Assembly: GCF_001598035.1 (NCBI RefSeq)
Contig: NZ_CP014835.1
Location: forward strand, 1,587,001-1,651,000
From: Streptococcus halotolerans
GTDB taxonomy: Bacteria > Bacillota > Bacilli > Lactobacillales > Streptococcaceae
DNA: 64,000 bases
Direction of reading: 5' to 3'
This document shows positions 1-8,651 of the stretch, piece after piece (position 1 is the stretch's first letter; the number at the start of each line of letters is the position of its first letter). The notes beneath the pieces are model-generated. The model worked only from the letters and a program-made list of their open reading frames with translations, did not search any database and was not told the DNA's origin. Both the position numbers and the translations under genes were made by a program.

Positions 1-278
1 TCTTCAGTGGATTCTTTTTTCCCTAATTGGATGTCATTAGCACCAAGGTATTCAGGATGTGCGCCGAGATCAATAGCAGCTGTTGTGAAAGCAGCACGTG
101 TCCGTGTTGATGTTTTTTCAAATAAGAGGGCGATGTTTTTACCATCAAGATAACGGTGCGGTACCCCACGTTTTTTGAGGTCTTTCAAATGAGCCGCAAA
201 ATCAATTAAATATTCAAATTCTTGACGTGTAAAATCTTTTTCTGCTAAAAAGCTACGTCCTTGAAATACTTGAGTCAT
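1..278 (-). CDS. arcB: Ornithine carbamoyltransferase, N-terminal part (cut by window edge)
   Basis: Catabolic ornithine carbamoyltransferase splits citrulline to ornithine and carbamoyl phosphate in the ADI pathway. Only the first 92 residues lie inside the window. They include the carbamoyl-phosphate-binding STRTR motif at residues 57-61. The sequence is nearly identical to bases 6786-7063 of the complete arcB, with a few silent changes. The ATG at 276-278 has a good upstream GGAG. The gene follows the acetyltransferase in what is probably a second ADI operon. Whether the rest of the gene is intact cannot be seen. Confidence 0.93.
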   Translation of the reverse strand, partial: MTQVFQGRSFLAEKDFTRQEFEYLIDFAAHLKDLKKRGVPHRYLDGKNIALLFEKTSTRTRAAFTTAAIDLGAHPEYLGANDIQLGKKESTE

Positions 279-293
279 AATTATAATTCTCCT

Positions 294-725
294 TTAGGTT
301 AACTGTTTTTCGAGTGATTGACAGGGTTCCCCATCTTCGATGTAGCAGTCCCCGAAAGCTTGATACCCTAGCTTTTGGTAAAACGGTTTGGCTGTTAATT
401 CCGCGTGAATGACGAGGTGGTGATAGCCTTGTTCTTTGGCATACTGTTCGAGGGCTGTGATAATGGTTGTTCCGTGTCCCTTACCACGATATTCTTTTAA
501 GGTTGCTATTCGTGTTAAGCGCGCTTTGGTCTGCGTTTCTGGAAGAAAACGTCCTGTTGCAACAGGTTGCTTGCCATCATAAAGGACAGCGTAAACTGTT
601 CCTTGTTCATCATTGTCGTCAAATTCTTCTTCCATACTGATCTGTCGTTCCAGAACAAATACGCAGAATCGAATGTATAAACTGGCAGCCCTTTGGTAAG
701 GGAGTTGATTGACGATTACTGACAT
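294..725 (-). CDS. GNAT-family N-acetyltransferase of the ADI operon
   Basis: A 143-residue GNAT acetyltransferase. The acetyl-CoA-binding signature RGKGHG is visible about two thirds along, preceded by the typical TRIATLKEYRGKG beta4-alpha3 region. It probably acetylates a small amine or amino acid; the substrate cannot be read from the sequence. It sits between arcA and arcB, as the equivalent gene does in S. pyogenes-type ADI operons. I choose the ATG at 723-725, which overlaps the preceding arcA end region, over an upstream in-frame start that would lie inside arcA. The other ADI operon in this window lacks the gene and shows what looks like its deletion scar. Confidence 0.85.
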   Translation of the reverse strand: MSVIVNQLPYQRAASLYIRFCVFVLERQISMEEEFDDNDEQGTVYAVLYDGKQPVATGRFLPETQTKARLTRIATLKEYRGKGHGTTIITALEQYAKEQGYHHLVIHAELTAKPFYQKLGYQAFGDCYIEDGEPCQSLEKQLT

Positions 726-729
726 CGTT

Positions 730-1962
730 TTAGAGGTCTTCACGTTCAAATGGCATTGACATACAACGTGGTCCACCACGACCGCGAACTAATTCACTGC
801 CATGAATTTTAATCAAGCGTAAGCCTTTTGATTCTAAGATGGCATTGGTGATGGTGTTTCGGTTGTAAACCACGACAACACCTGGGGCAATGGTCAATGT
901 GTTTGACCCATCGTTCCATTGTTCACGTCCTGCAGCAACTAGGTTGTCACCACCACAACGAATCAACTCAACGCTGTCAACTCCAAGGTTTTCTGCTAAG
1001 AGTTCTGCTAAGTCGCCTTTTTCTTCAACGATCTTGAGCGCTTCATTTTCGTAAGTCACAGAATAAACGCGAAGGTCACCTTCAATTTCAGGGTGGATAG
1101 TGAATTTATCGTAGTCAACCATTGTAAAGACAGTGTCAAGGTGCATGAATTTACGGTTATTGGCAAATTCAAAGGCTAAGACTTTCTTGAAACCAAGGTT
1201 TTCTTTAAAGATATTGACCAATAATTTTTCAATTGAAGCCGCATCAGTACGTTGAGAAATCCCCACTGCCAAGACATCTTTAGAAAGAACTAGCTCATCT
1301 CCCCCTTCGATACGAGTGGTTTCATCACGATCGTAAACCATAGGAACCTTGCCAGCATAAGTTGGGTGATAAGTAAAGATATATTTACCATAAATCGTTT
1401 CACGGTTACGTGTTTCAGAGAACATATGGTTAAGAGAAACGCCATTACCGATGGTTGCGAATGGGTCACGTGTGAAGTAAAGGTTAGGCATTGGATCGAT
1501 CGCGAATGGGTAATCAGATTCCACCAAGTCTGTCAATCCTTTGGCTTCTGCAGGGATTTCAGGCAGTTCTGATTTTTGAACCCCAGCCATTGTTTTTTCG
1601 ATCAGTTCTTTATTATCTTCGATGCCATTTAACAAGTCGTAGATCGCTTTTTTCGTTTCACGACCACGGATATTAGCTTCTTCAAGGTATTCTTTGATAA
1701 ATTGTTCCCGGATGTCTGGGCTAGTCAATGCTTCAGCAGCCAATTCTTCAAGGTAGAGGACTTCAACGCCTTCATTTCGAAGAGCGTCAGCGAAAGCATC
1801 GTGTTCTTTTTGAGCATCTTCCAAGAAAGGAATGTCATCGAAAAGTAGTCTTTCCAAGTAGTCTGGCATCAAGTTTTCAATTTCTTTACCAGGTCGATGT
1901 AACATTACTTTTTTCAGTTTTCCAATTTCAGAGAAAACATGAATAGGATTAGATTGAGTCAT
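730..1962 (-). CDS. arcA: Arginine deiminase (copy 1)
   Basis: Arginine deiminase hydrolyses arginine to citrulline and ammonia, the first step of ADI catabolism. The protein is 410 residues, the family length, with the catalytic cysteine in the C-terminal GGPRCMSMP motif (Cys400) and FTRDPF and GGD active-site segments. An upstream in-frame ATG at 2004 exists, but the start at 1962 matches copy 2 and has an AGGAG Shine-Dalgarno. The product differs from copy 2 only at residue 315 (Lys here, Glu there). It heads an operon with the acetyltransferase and the truncated arcB. Confidence 0.97.
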   Translation of the reverse strand: MTQSNPIHVFSEIGKLKKVMLHRPGKEIENLMPDYLERLLFDDIPFLEDAQKEHDAFADALRNEGVEVLYLEELAAEALTSPDIREQFIKEYLEEANIRGRETKKAIYDLLNGIEDNKELIEKTMAGVQKSELPEIPAEAKGLTDLVESDYPFAIDPMPNLYFTRDPFATIGNGVSLNHMFSETRNRETIYGKYIFTYHPTYAGKVPMVYDRDETTRIEGGDELVLSKDVLAVGISQRTDAASIEKLLVNIFKENLGFKKVLAFEFANNRKFMHLDTVFTMVDYDKFTIHPEIEGDLRVYSVTYENEALKIVEEKGDLAELLAENLGVDSVELIRCGGDNLVAAGREQWNDGSNTLTIAPGVVVVYNRNTITNAILESKGLRLIKIHGSELVRGRGGPRCMSMPFEREDL

Positions 1963-2010
1963 AAAAAATCTCCTTTCAAAATATCGAGATAGCCAATGAT
2001 TCATCTCTTT

Positions 2011-2025
2011 TGATTGCGCTTACAT
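2011..2025 (-). promoter_or_regulatory. cre site (CcpA) upstream of arcA copy 1
   Basis: Read on the minus strand the 15 bases are ATGTAAGCGCAATCA, which fits every fixed position of the catabolite-responsive element consensus WTGNAANCGNWNNCW. It lies just downstream of the predicted -10 box of arcA copy 1, where CcpA binding would repress. Carbon repression of ADI operons is established in streptococci; action at this site is inference. Confidence 0.7.
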
Positions 2026-2026
2026 A

Positions 2027-2059
2027 CTTTATTCTACTCCTTTTAGGAGAATAAAGCAA
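2027..2059 (-). promoter_or_regulatory. Predicted promoter of arcA copy 1 with an overlapping palindrome
   Basis: On the minus strand TTGCTT (2054-2059) and TAGAAT (2031-2036) are separated by 17 bases, a good sigma-A promoter. The interval 2027-2056 is also an inverted repeat: CTTTATTC ... GAATAAAG outside, CTCCT ... AGGAG inside. It covers most of the spacer and the -10 box, so it could be a repressor operator or form a hairpin. The promoter of arcA copy 2 has no such palindrome. Confidence 0.55.
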
Positions 2060-2236
2060 CAGTCAGAGGAAAGGGCTATTAGCAGATAGGATAAAGACAG
2101 ACTGTGAATGCTTTGAGCTAGTCTCAGTCCAATGTCAAGATTAGACGCGACCAGTAATCTCATTAAAGTTATCAAGTATAATGAGAGCAGCTTGAAACCT
2201 TCACAAAGCACATTCTCATTGCTTTAAACACAAAAT

Positions 2237-2259
2237 GAGAGGACAAATGTAGTCCTCTC
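2237..2259 (-). terminator. Predicted terminator after arcT
   Basis: Perfect 8-bp stem GAGAGGAC/GTCCTCTC with a 7-base loop, followed on the minus strand by ATTTTG. It lies about 80 bases after the arcT stop and before the promoter of the next arcA. The rest of 2060-2336 shows no credible gene. Confidence 0.6.
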
Positions 2260-2336
2260 CAGAATCTAGCTGTTCATTGAGCTATTATAGCAATAGCATC
2301 AAATCTTAGCTATAACATTCATTAGATTGTCATTAA

Positions 2337-3455
2337 CTAATCGAACTCTCTTAGAAACTCAGACAGTTTTTCAAGTCCTTTTGTTAACGTTTCGGTGTGG
2401 GTACAATAACCTAGTCTAGCATAGCCAGGCATATCAAATCGATTTCCTGGGACAAGAAGCACTCCTTTTTCTTTAAGCAATCGAATACAAAAGGCTTCTG
2501 TTTCTTCTGGAATATCTAGTTTAATAAAGGAAGTTGACACATGATGTGGAAAAGTTAGAGAAACTCTAGGTTCGGTAGCAATCCACTCTTTAACAATATC
2601 TAAATTACGCGATACAATCTCTTTATTTCTTTTGAGAACAATTTCTTTATGTTTTAGCACATGAGTAGTGATAAAGTCATCAAAAACACCGGCACAAATC
2701 ATAGTATAATCGCGGTACTTGCGGAATTCATCAGCTAATTCATCATTGGAAACAATCCATCCCACCCTAACACCGGGAACAGAATAGGTTTTTGATAAAC
2801 TGTTCGTTGAAATGCCTTTATCATAGAGGTCAACAATTGCTGGAACATCTACCCCATCTTCTAGAGGTTTGTAAATTTCATCGGATACGATGTAAGCACC
2901 AACTTCATTGGCAATAGTGACTAATTCCTCTAAGAATGTTCTATCCATGATAGCACCAGTAGGATTATTAGCATTATTAATACAAATCATTTTGGTATTT
3001 GGTCGGACTAACTGACGTAAATCGTCTAAAGAAGGCAACCAATCATTGTCTTCTTTGATTTTCCAGAGAGAGACTTCGGCTCCAAAAGATCGAGGGATAT
3101 CATAGAGTTGCTGGTAAGTTGGGTAAAGAGAAATAACATGGTCACCAGGTTCTATTAGACTATAAAGAGCTAAGAAGTTAGCACCAGTAGCCCCATTTGT
3201 TTGTAAAATCTGACTAGGTTTTACCGTTTGATAGAGTTTGGCAACTTCTTCTTTAAATTCTGGTGAACCTTCAATCCAGCCATAATTCATTTTTTTATTG
3301 AGCAGTTCCTCTAATAATTTGTCTTTACCTTCGGGATGAAGGTTTAAAATCTCATCAAGAGTCATGGAAGCGATGGAACTACCTGCAATATCATAAATAG
3401 CATCATTTTCCCAAACATTGAGCCATTCTTCGACACCAAAAGCATTAATTTTCAT
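2337..3455 (-). CDS. arcT: ADI-operon aminotransferase (class I/II, PLP-dependent)
   Basis: A 372-residue fold-type I aminotransferase. NPTG (164-167), SDEIY (191-195) and the PLP-binding lysine in SLSKTYSVPG (Lys222) are all visible, together with the VRVGW arginine motif. It is the last gene of the arcA-arcB-arcC-arcD-arcT operon, the position of arcT in lactobacilli and several streptococci. The substrate is not established here; an arginine- or ornithine-linked transamination is the usual guess. A strong hairpin separates it from arcD, so expression may be attenuated relative to the upstream genes. Confidence 0.85.
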   Translation of the reverse strand: MKINAFGVEEWLNVWENDAIYDIAGSSIASMTLDEILNLHPEGKDKLLEELLNKKMNYGWIEGSPEFKEEVAKLYQTVKPSQILQTNGATGANFLALYSLIEPGDHVISLYPTYQQLYDIPRSFGAEVSLWKIKEDNDWLPSLDDLRQLVRPNTKMICINNANNPTGAIMDRTFLEELVTIANEVGAYIVSDEIYKPLEDGVDVPAIVDLYDKGISTNSLSKTYSVPGVRVGWIVSNDELADEFRKYRDYTMICAGVFDDFITTHVLKHKEIVLKRNKEIVSRNLDIVKEWIATEPRVSLTFPHHVSTSFIKLDIPEETEAFCIRLLKEKGVLLVPGNRFDMPGYARLGYCTHTETLTKGLEKLSEFLREFD

Positions 3456-3509
3456 ATTGTATCCTTTCTATGATTATCATATCATGTTTTTTCATGTTAA
3501 GATAAGGGG

Positions 3510-3540
3510 AAAAAGAGATAAGTTCTCATTATCTCTTTTT
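3510..3540 (-). terminator. Hairpin between arcD and arcT (terminator or attenuator)
   Basis: A perfect 12-bp stem (AAAAAGAGATAA/TTATCTCTTTTT) with a 7-base loop. On the minus strand the descending arm ends in five T before CCCC. It can stop transcription after arcD or act as a partial terminator that lowers arcT expression. Confidence 0.6.
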
Positions 3541-3558
3541 GCCAGATATCTATGACTC

Positions 3559-4968
3559 TTAAAGTGTAATTTGTCCTGTTACTAATCGGAAGATAGCTAA
3601 GAGTGCTCCTGCAACTAAGAGAATCAGCAAAATCAATTCCGTTTGTGAGAAAATTTTAGTGACACCTTTTTCCCTACGAGCTTGCATATAGAAGAAAATA
3701 CCAACTAAATAAGCAATTAGACAAAGTAAGAAGTAATCAATACCAGAAGCCCAGATAACCCAGATAAAGAAGATGGATCCAACAAGTCCTAAAATCATTT
3801 GTTTGGTATCTTTTAGGTTTTTAGAGAGCTTAGTCTGATAAAGGACAACATATAGCCAAGAGATAAACATAGCAGCTGTACAAAGAGCATAAGCAAATTG
3901 ATAAGCAGATTCAGTAAATAATAAGGTAAACATGAAGGCTTGTGTTAAAGCAGTCATGAAGAAGAGTGAGTAAGTAGGGACACCTTTATTATTTAATTCA
4001 CCAAATTTAGCTGGTAAGAGGTCTCTCTGAGCCATAATCAAGGTCGTTTCTGCAGGTAGCATTGTCCAAGATAGCCAAGCTCCGAAGATAGAAACGATTA
4101 GGGCAACGTTAACAACGATTGGGAACCAAGCGCCAACATTTTCTGCTAATACATACCCCATAGCAGGACTAGGGAGTCCAACAATTTGTTCACGTGTCAA
4201 GATACCATAAGGCAAAATAGAAGCAGCTATGTAGACCACTAGAAGTCCAATAAGTCCAAAAACAGTTGATTTTCCGACAATGGCTTTACTGCTTGCACGG
4301 TCAGACATCATGGCAGCTCCTTCGATACCGACAAAGACCCACATGATAACCATCATTGAACTTTGAATTTGGTTAATGATTGGTGATAATTCGAAACTTC
4401 CAGAAGTTGTTCCCCAGAAATTATCCATAAAAGTATTCATATCGAAGAAGAGAATCGCTAAAATGATATAAAATGCAAGGGGAAGCAGTTTACAAAGGGT
4501 AATAATAGTATTTAATGCTGCCGCAGATTCTACTCCACGATTGACTAAAAAGTATAATCCCCAAAGCACCACAGAGGCAGCTAGGATAGATAAAAGGTTA
4601 CTACCGTCACCAAAAGCAGGGATGAAGCGACCAATCGTTTTCATCATCATAGTTGCAAAGGCAACGTTACCTAACCAAGCAGATAACCAGTATCCCCAAC
4701 CACTGATAAAACCGTTAAAAGGTCCAAAGCCATCTTCAGCATAGCTTACAATTCCTGATAGTTCAGGTTTTTTATTAATAATATTAACAATAGATAGGCA
4801 GAGTGTTAGCACTCCAAGACCAGCAATAAGCCAAGCAATTAAAGCACCACCAGGTGAAGCGGCAGCAGCCATATCTGTAGGGATAGCAAAAATACCAGAA
4901 CCAATGGATGAACTAATAATCAGTGCCGTTAGTGCAAGAATCCCTAACTTTTTTGGTTTTTTTGACAT
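3559..4968 (-). CDS. arcD: Arginine/ornithine antiporter, APC superfamily
   Basis: A 469-residue integral membrane protein with about twelve hydrophobic segments. It begins with the APC-superfamily signature region IGSGIFAIP around residues 22-30, followed by GGALIAWL. It exchanges extracellular arginine for cytoplasmic ornithine without energy cost in the ADI pathway. It belongs to the basic amino acid/polyamine antiporter branch. As I recall, the ArcD of S. pyogenes is of a different (YfcC-like) family, so this operon seems to have a different origin from the acetyltransferase-containing one. Position after arcC supports the call. Confidence 0.88.
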   Translation of the reverse strand: MSKKPKKLGILALTALIISSSIGSGIFAIPTDMAAAASPGGALIAWLIAGLGVLTLCLSIVNIINKKPELSGIVSYAEDGFGPFNGFISGWGYWLSAWLGNVAFATMMMKTIGRFIPAFGDGSNLLSILAASVVLWGLYFLVNRGVESAAALNTIITLCKLLPLAFYIILAILFFDMNTFMDNFWGTTSGSFELSPIINQIQSSMMVIMWVFVGIEGAAMMSDRASSKAIVGKSTVFGLIGLLVVYIAASILPYGILTREQIVGLPSPAMGYVLAENVGAWFPIVVNVALIVSIFGAWLSWTMLPAETTLIMAQRDLLPAKFGELNNKGVPTYSLFFMTALTQAFMFTLLFTESAYQFAYALCTAAMFISWLYVVLYQTKLSKNLKDTKQMILGLVGSIFFIWVIWASGIDYFLLCLIAYLVGIFFYMQARREKGVTKIFSQTELILLILLVAGALLAIFRLVTGQITL

Positions 4969-4998
4969 AAAAATACCTTTTCTTTCTTTATTGTTTCA

Positions 4999-5946
4999 TT
5001 AATCTTTTACGATAATGGTACCACTGTCAGAAGCAATTAGTTCACCCAGATTTTCTAGAGAAGTAATAACAGCTTTGGATTCTGGTTTATTATTGACAAA
5101 AGCCATAGCAGCTTCCACTTTAGGTAACATAGAACCTGGTGCAAATTGGTCTTGCTTGATGTACTCTTCCAACTCTGAAACAGATACACGTTCTAATTTA
5201 GCTTGGTCAGGTTTGTTGAAGTTAACAAAGACATAATCAACGCCTGTTAATACAATAAAGAGATCAGCGTCTACTAATTCGGCAAGGGTTTGAGAAGCAA
5301 AGTCTTTGTCAATAACAGCTTCGACACCAGTTAAATAGCCATTTTCTTCTTGAATAACTGGGATACCGCCGCCACCAGCTGCAATAACAACAGATCCAGC
5401 ATTTAATAGAGTGCGGATAGTGCCAATTTCTTTGATACCTGTAGGTTTTGGTGAAGCAACAACCTTACGCCAACCACGGCCAGCATCCTCTTTAAAACTA
5501 GCCCCTGTGCGTTCAGCTTCTGCTTTAGCTTCATCTTCTGTATAGAAAGGACCGATTGGCTTAGAAAGATTTTCAAAAGCAGGATCATTTTTATCAACGA
5601 CAACTTGTGTGATAACAGAAGCGACTTCTTTTTCAATGCCTTCATCCAATAAAGCATCTTGTAAAGCATTTTGAAGCCAGAAACCAATAGATCCTTCTGT
5701 CATAGCAACTAGAGTATCCAATGGGAAAGCAGGGTTCTTTTCAGAGTCAGCTGCTAAGTTTTGGAGCAAGAGATTTCCAACTTGTGGGCCATTACCATGA
5801 GTGATAATTAAGTCATCACCATTTTTAATGAGTTTTACCAGGTGTTTAGCAGTTTCTTTTAAAGCTTGTTGTTGAGCGTGTGCACTTGGATCGCTAGAGA
5901 GAATAGCATTTCCACCTAAAGCAACTACAATTTTACGATTTACCAT
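4999..5946 (-). CDS. arcC: Carbamate kinase
   Basis: A 315-residue carbamate kinase, which makes ATP and carbamate-derived CO2 plus ammonia from carbamoyl phosphate and ADP, the energy-yielding last step of [13 protein letters not shown] opens the protein and AAGGGGIPV marks the nucleotide-binding region. I start at the ATG at 5944-5946, which has AGGAG at ideal spacing, rather than an in-frame ATG eight codons upstream that lacks a ribosome site. The gene ends 30 bases before arcD begins. Confidence 0.95.
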   Translation of the reverse strand: MVNRKIVVALGGNAILSSDPSAHAQQQALKETAKHLVKLIKNGDDLIITHGNGPQVGNLLLQNLAADSEKNPAFPLDTLVAMTEGSIGFWLQNALQDALLDEGIEKEVASVITQVVVDKNDPAFENLSKPIGPFYTEDEAKAEAERTGASFKEDAGRGWRKVVASPKPTGIKEIGTIRTLLNAGSVVIAAGGGGIPVIQEENGYLTGVEAVIDKDFASQTLAELVDADLFIVLTGVDYVFVNFNKPDQAKLERVSVSELEEYIKQDQFAPGSMLPKVEAAMAFVNNKPESKAVITSLENLGELIASDSGTIIVKD

Positions 5947-5985
5947 ATGTTTCTCCTTTGTGTATATCAATTTTGTCTATTATAA

Positions 5986-6015
5986 AAGGGCTGGGCTTTG
6001 GCTAGTCCAGCCCTT
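5986..6015 (-). other. Intra-operon hairpin between arcB and arcC
   Basis: A 9-bp GC-rich stem (AAGGGCTGG/CCAGCCCTT) with a 12-base loop in the 103-base arcB-arcC gap. On the minus strand it is followed by TTTTATAAT, a short T run. It could be a weak terminator, an RNA processing site or a 3-prime stabiliser of arcAB mRNA. Confidence 0.5.
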
Positions 6016-6049
6016 CTATAGCATGGGTTAAATGAACATTGTTAATCTA

Positions 6050-7063
6050 TTAAACTTTTGGAATGAATAGATTTCCAAGTGTTGCAGCCATCACAGCTTT
6101 AATTGTGTGCATACGGTTTTCAGCTTGGTCAAAATGACGCGCATATTTACTGCGGAAGACTTCATCGGTTACTTCCATTTCCTCAACACCAAATTTCTCA
6201 GCGACATCTTTACCATACACAGTATTAGTATCGTGGAAGGCTGGTAGGCAGTGCAAGAAGATCAAGTCTTCATTGTCAGCTTTCTTAATGAGTTCCATAT
6301 TCACTTGATATGGTTGCAAGAGTTCAACACGTTCTTTGAACTTGTCTTCTTCTCCCATTGACACCCAAACGTCAGTATAGAACACGTCAGCGCCCTTAAC
6401 AGCTTCGTCCGCATTATCTGTCACCAGAACATGTGCTCCAGATTCTTTAGCGTAGCCTTCAGCCAATTGGACAATATCTTCAGCTGGGAAGAGTTCTTTT
6501 GGAGAGAAGATGTGAACGTTAACGCCCATCAAGGTTCCCGCTACTAATAGAGAGTTTGCGACGTTATTACGGCCATCTCCACAGTATACCAAGGTTAGCC
6601 CTTCTAGTTTACCGAAGTTTTCTTTGACCGTTAAGTAGTCAGCTAGCATTTGAGTAGGGTGCCAAGCATCTGTCAACCCATTCCATACTGGAACGCCAGA
6701 GAATTCAGCTAATTCTTCTACCATTTCTTGGCTAAAGCCACGGAATTCAATCCCATCAAACATACGACCTAATACTTTAGCAGTGTCTTCAGTGGATTCT
6801 TTTTTCCCTAATTGGATGTCATTAGCACCGAGGTATTCAGGATGTGCGCCGAGATCAATAGCAGCTGTTGTGAAAGCAGCACGTGTCCGTGTTGATGTTT
6901 TTTCAAATAAGAGGGCGATGTTTTTACCATCAAGATAGCGGTGAGGCACCCCACGTTTTTTGAGGTCTTTCAAATGAGCCGCAAAATCAATTAAATATTC
7001 AAATTCTTGACGTGTAAAATCTTTTTCTGCTAAAAAGCTACGTCCTTGAAATACTTGAGTCAT
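6050..7063 (-). CDS. arcB: Ornithine carbamoyltransferase, catabolic (complete copy)
   Basis: A 337-residue ornithine carbamoyltransferase. STRTR (57-61) binds carbamoyl phosphate and HCLPAFHD provides the ornithine-site cysteine and histidine. In this operon it makes ornithine for ArcD export and carbamoyl phosphate for ArcC. The start at 7061-7063 carries AAAGGAG. Bases 6786-7063 are almost identical to the partial arcB at the left edge. It lies 61 bases downstream of arcA, and that spacer contains the acetyltransferase scar. Confidence 0.97.
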   Translation of the reverse strand: MTQVFQGRSFLAEKDFTRQEFEYLIDFAAHLKDLKKRGVPHRYLDGKNIALLFEKTSTRTRAAFTTAAIDLGAHPEYLGANDIQLGKKESTEDTAKVLGRMFDGIEFRGFSQEMVEELAEFSGVPVWNGLTDAWHPTQMLADYLTVKENFGKLEGLTLVYCGDGRNNVANSLLVAGTLMGVNVHIFSPKELFPAEDIVQLAEGYAKESGAHVLVTDNADEAVKGADVFYTDVWVSMGEEDKFKERVELLQPYQVNMELIKKADNEDLIFLHCLPAFHDTNTVYGKDVAEKFGVEEMEVTDEVFRSKYARHFDQAENRMHTIKAVMAATLGNLFIPKV

Positions 7064-7078
7064 AATTATAATTCTCCT

Positions 7079-7113
7079 TTAGGTTAACTGTTTTTCGAGT
7101 GATTGACGATTAC
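7079..7113 (-). pseudogene. Deletion scar of the ADI-operon acetyltransferase gene
   Basis: This short spacer matches both ends of the acetyltransferase gene found in the other ADI operon. The left part equals the gene's last codons (294-322) and the right part, TGATTGACGATTAC, equals its first codons (706-719). In the intact copy TGATTGAC occurs at both 315-322 and 706-713. Recombination between those repeats would remove 391 bases and leave exactly this junction. Confidence 0.75.
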
Positions 7114-7124
7114 GAAATCTTTTT

Positions 7125-8357
7125 TTAGAGATCTTCGCGTTCGAATGGCATTGACATACAACGTGGTCCACCACGACCGCGAACTAATTCACTGCCATGA
7201 ATTTTAATCAATCGTAGGCCTTTTGATTCTAAGATGGCATTGGTGATGGTGTTTCGGTTGTAAACCACCACAACACCTGGGGCAATGGTCAACGTGTTTG
7301 ACCCATCGTTCCATTGTTCACGTCCTGCAGCAACTAGGTTGTCACCACCACAACGAATCAACTCAACGCTGTCAACTCCAAGGTTTTCTGCTAAGAGTTC
7401 TGCCAAATCACCTTCTTCTTCAACGATTTTGAGCGCTTCATTTTCGTAAGTCACAGAATAAACGCGAAGGTCTCCTTCAATTTCAGGGTGGATAGTGAAT
7501 TTATCGTAGTCAACCATTGTAAAGACGGTGTCAAGGTGCATGAATTTACGGTTATTGGCAAATTCAAAGGCTAAGACTTTCTTGAAACCAAGGTTTTCTT
7601 TAAAGATATTGACCAATAATTTTTCAATCGAAGCCGCATCAGTACGTTGAGAGATTCCCACTGCCAAGACATCTTTAGAAAGAACTAACTCATCTCCCCC
7701 TTCGATACGAGTAGTCTCGTCTCGGTCGTAAACCATAGGAACCTTGCCAGCATAAGTTGGGTGATAAGTAAAGATGTATTTGCCATAAATCGTTTCACGA
7801 TTACGTGTTTCAGAGAACATATGGTTAAGAGAAACGCCATTACCGATGGTTGCGAATGGGTCGCGTGTAAAATAAAGGTTAGGCATTGGATCGATCGCGA
7901 ATGGGTAATCGGATTCCACCAAGTCTGTCAATCCTTTGGCTTCTGCAGGGATTTCAGGAAGTTCTGATTTTTGAACCCCAGCCATTGTTTTTTCGATCAG
8001 TTCTTTATTATCTTCGATGCCATTTAACAAGTCGTAGATCGCTTTTTTCGTTTCACGACCACGGATATTAGCTTCTTCAAGGTATTCTTTGATAAATTGT
8101 TCCCGGATGTCTGGGCTAGTCAATGCTTCAGCAGCCAATTCTTCAAGGTAGAGGACTTCAACGCCTTCATTTCGAAGAGCGTCAGCGAAAGCATCGTGTT
8201 CTTTTTGAGCATCTTCCAAGAAAGGAATGTCATCGAAAAGTAGTCTTTCCAAGTAGTCTGGCATCAAGTTTTCAATTTCTTTACCAGGTCGATGTAACAT
8301 TACTTTTTTCAGTTTTCCAATTTCAGAGAAAACATGAATAGGATTAGATTGAGTCAT
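7125..8357 (-). CDS. arcA: Arginine deiminase (copy 2)
   Basis: A complete 410-residue arginine deiminase, identical to copy 1 except for Glu in place of Lys at residue 315. It has the same catalytic Cys400 in GGPRCMSMP. It is the first gene of the five-gene arcABCDT operon. The start at 8357 has an AGGAG. The first ~430 coding-side bases and the ribosome site are identical to copy 1 with no differences seen, while the 3-prime part has scattered silent changes, the pattern expected from gene conversion. Two cre sites lie upstream. Confidence 0.97.
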   Translation of the reverse strand: MTQSNPIHVFSEIGKLKKVMLHRPGKEIENLMPDYLERLLFDDIPFLEDAQKEHDAFADALRNEGVEVLYLEELAAEALTSPDIREQFIKEYLEEANIRGRETKKAIYDLLNGIEDNKELIEKTMAGVQKSELPEIPAEAKGLTDLVESDYPFAIDPMPNLYFTRDPFATIGNGVSLNHMFSETRNRETIYGKYIFTYHPTYAGKVPMVYDRDETTRIEGGDELVLSKDVLAVGISQRTDAASIEKLLVNIFKENLGFKKVLAFEFANNRKFMHLDTVFTMVDYDKFTIHPEIEGDLRVYSVTYENEALKIVEEEGDLAELLAENLGVDSVELIRCGGDNLVAAGREQWNDGSNTLTIAPGVVVVYNRNTITNAILESKGLRLIKIHGSELVRGRGGPRCMSMPFEREDL

Positions 8358-8405
8358 AAAAAATCTCCTTTCAAAATATCGAGATAGTCAATATTTTATC
8401 TCTTT

Positions 8406-8420
8406 TGTTTGCGCTTACGA
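8406..8420 (-). promoter_or_regulatory. cre-like site near the arcA copy 2 start
   Basis: On the minus strand TCGTAAGCGCAAACA matches the CcpA cre consensus with one mismatch (C for T at position 2). It lies at the position equivalent to the perfect cre site of arcA copy 1. Confidence 0.55.
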
Positions 8421-8520
8421 GTTATATTTTATCTTTTTTAAAAGAAAAAAGTTAGAATAATTCACAGGTAGAATGCCAAAAACTTCACGCTTTCGAAGGA
8501 AAAAATGAAACATTATCAAA

Positions 8521-8535
8521 ATGAAAGCGATTTCT
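8521..8535 (+). promoter_or_regulatory. Distal cre site upstream of arcA copy 2
   Basis: ATGAAAGCGATTTCT fits all fixed positions of WTGNAANCGNWNNCW. It lies about 165 bases upstream of the arcA copy 2 start codon, so it could support CcpA looping or activation. No counterpart was found upstream of copy 1. Confidence 0.55.
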
Positions 8536-8582
8536 ATACATTTTTTTGCTTTTTTAAATGAAAAACGATAAATTATTAGTCT

Positions 8583-8619
8583 AAAAAAAATGAAGAATCA
8601 CAGGATTGTGATTCTTCAT
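8583..8619 (-). terminator. Terminator of the B3/B4-domain gene
   Basis: A perfect 12-bp stem (ATGAAGAATCAC/GTGATTCTTCAT) with a 6-base loop, followed on the minus strand by eight T. It insulates the ADI operon from the upstream gene. Confidence 0.9.
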
Positions 8620-8651
8620 GTTAAACAAAGTCATTATCAAACAAGTAGCTG

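Noticed and set aside
1366..1946. Plus-strand frames opposite arcA copy 1 (and the same at 7761-8341)
   Set aside because: They mirror the codon pattern of arcA on the other strand, are repeated in both copies and lack ribosome sites.
2029..2211. A 60-codon minus-strand frame upstream of arcA copy 1
   Set aside because: It overlaps the promoter and palindrome, has no ribosome site and no recognisable product.
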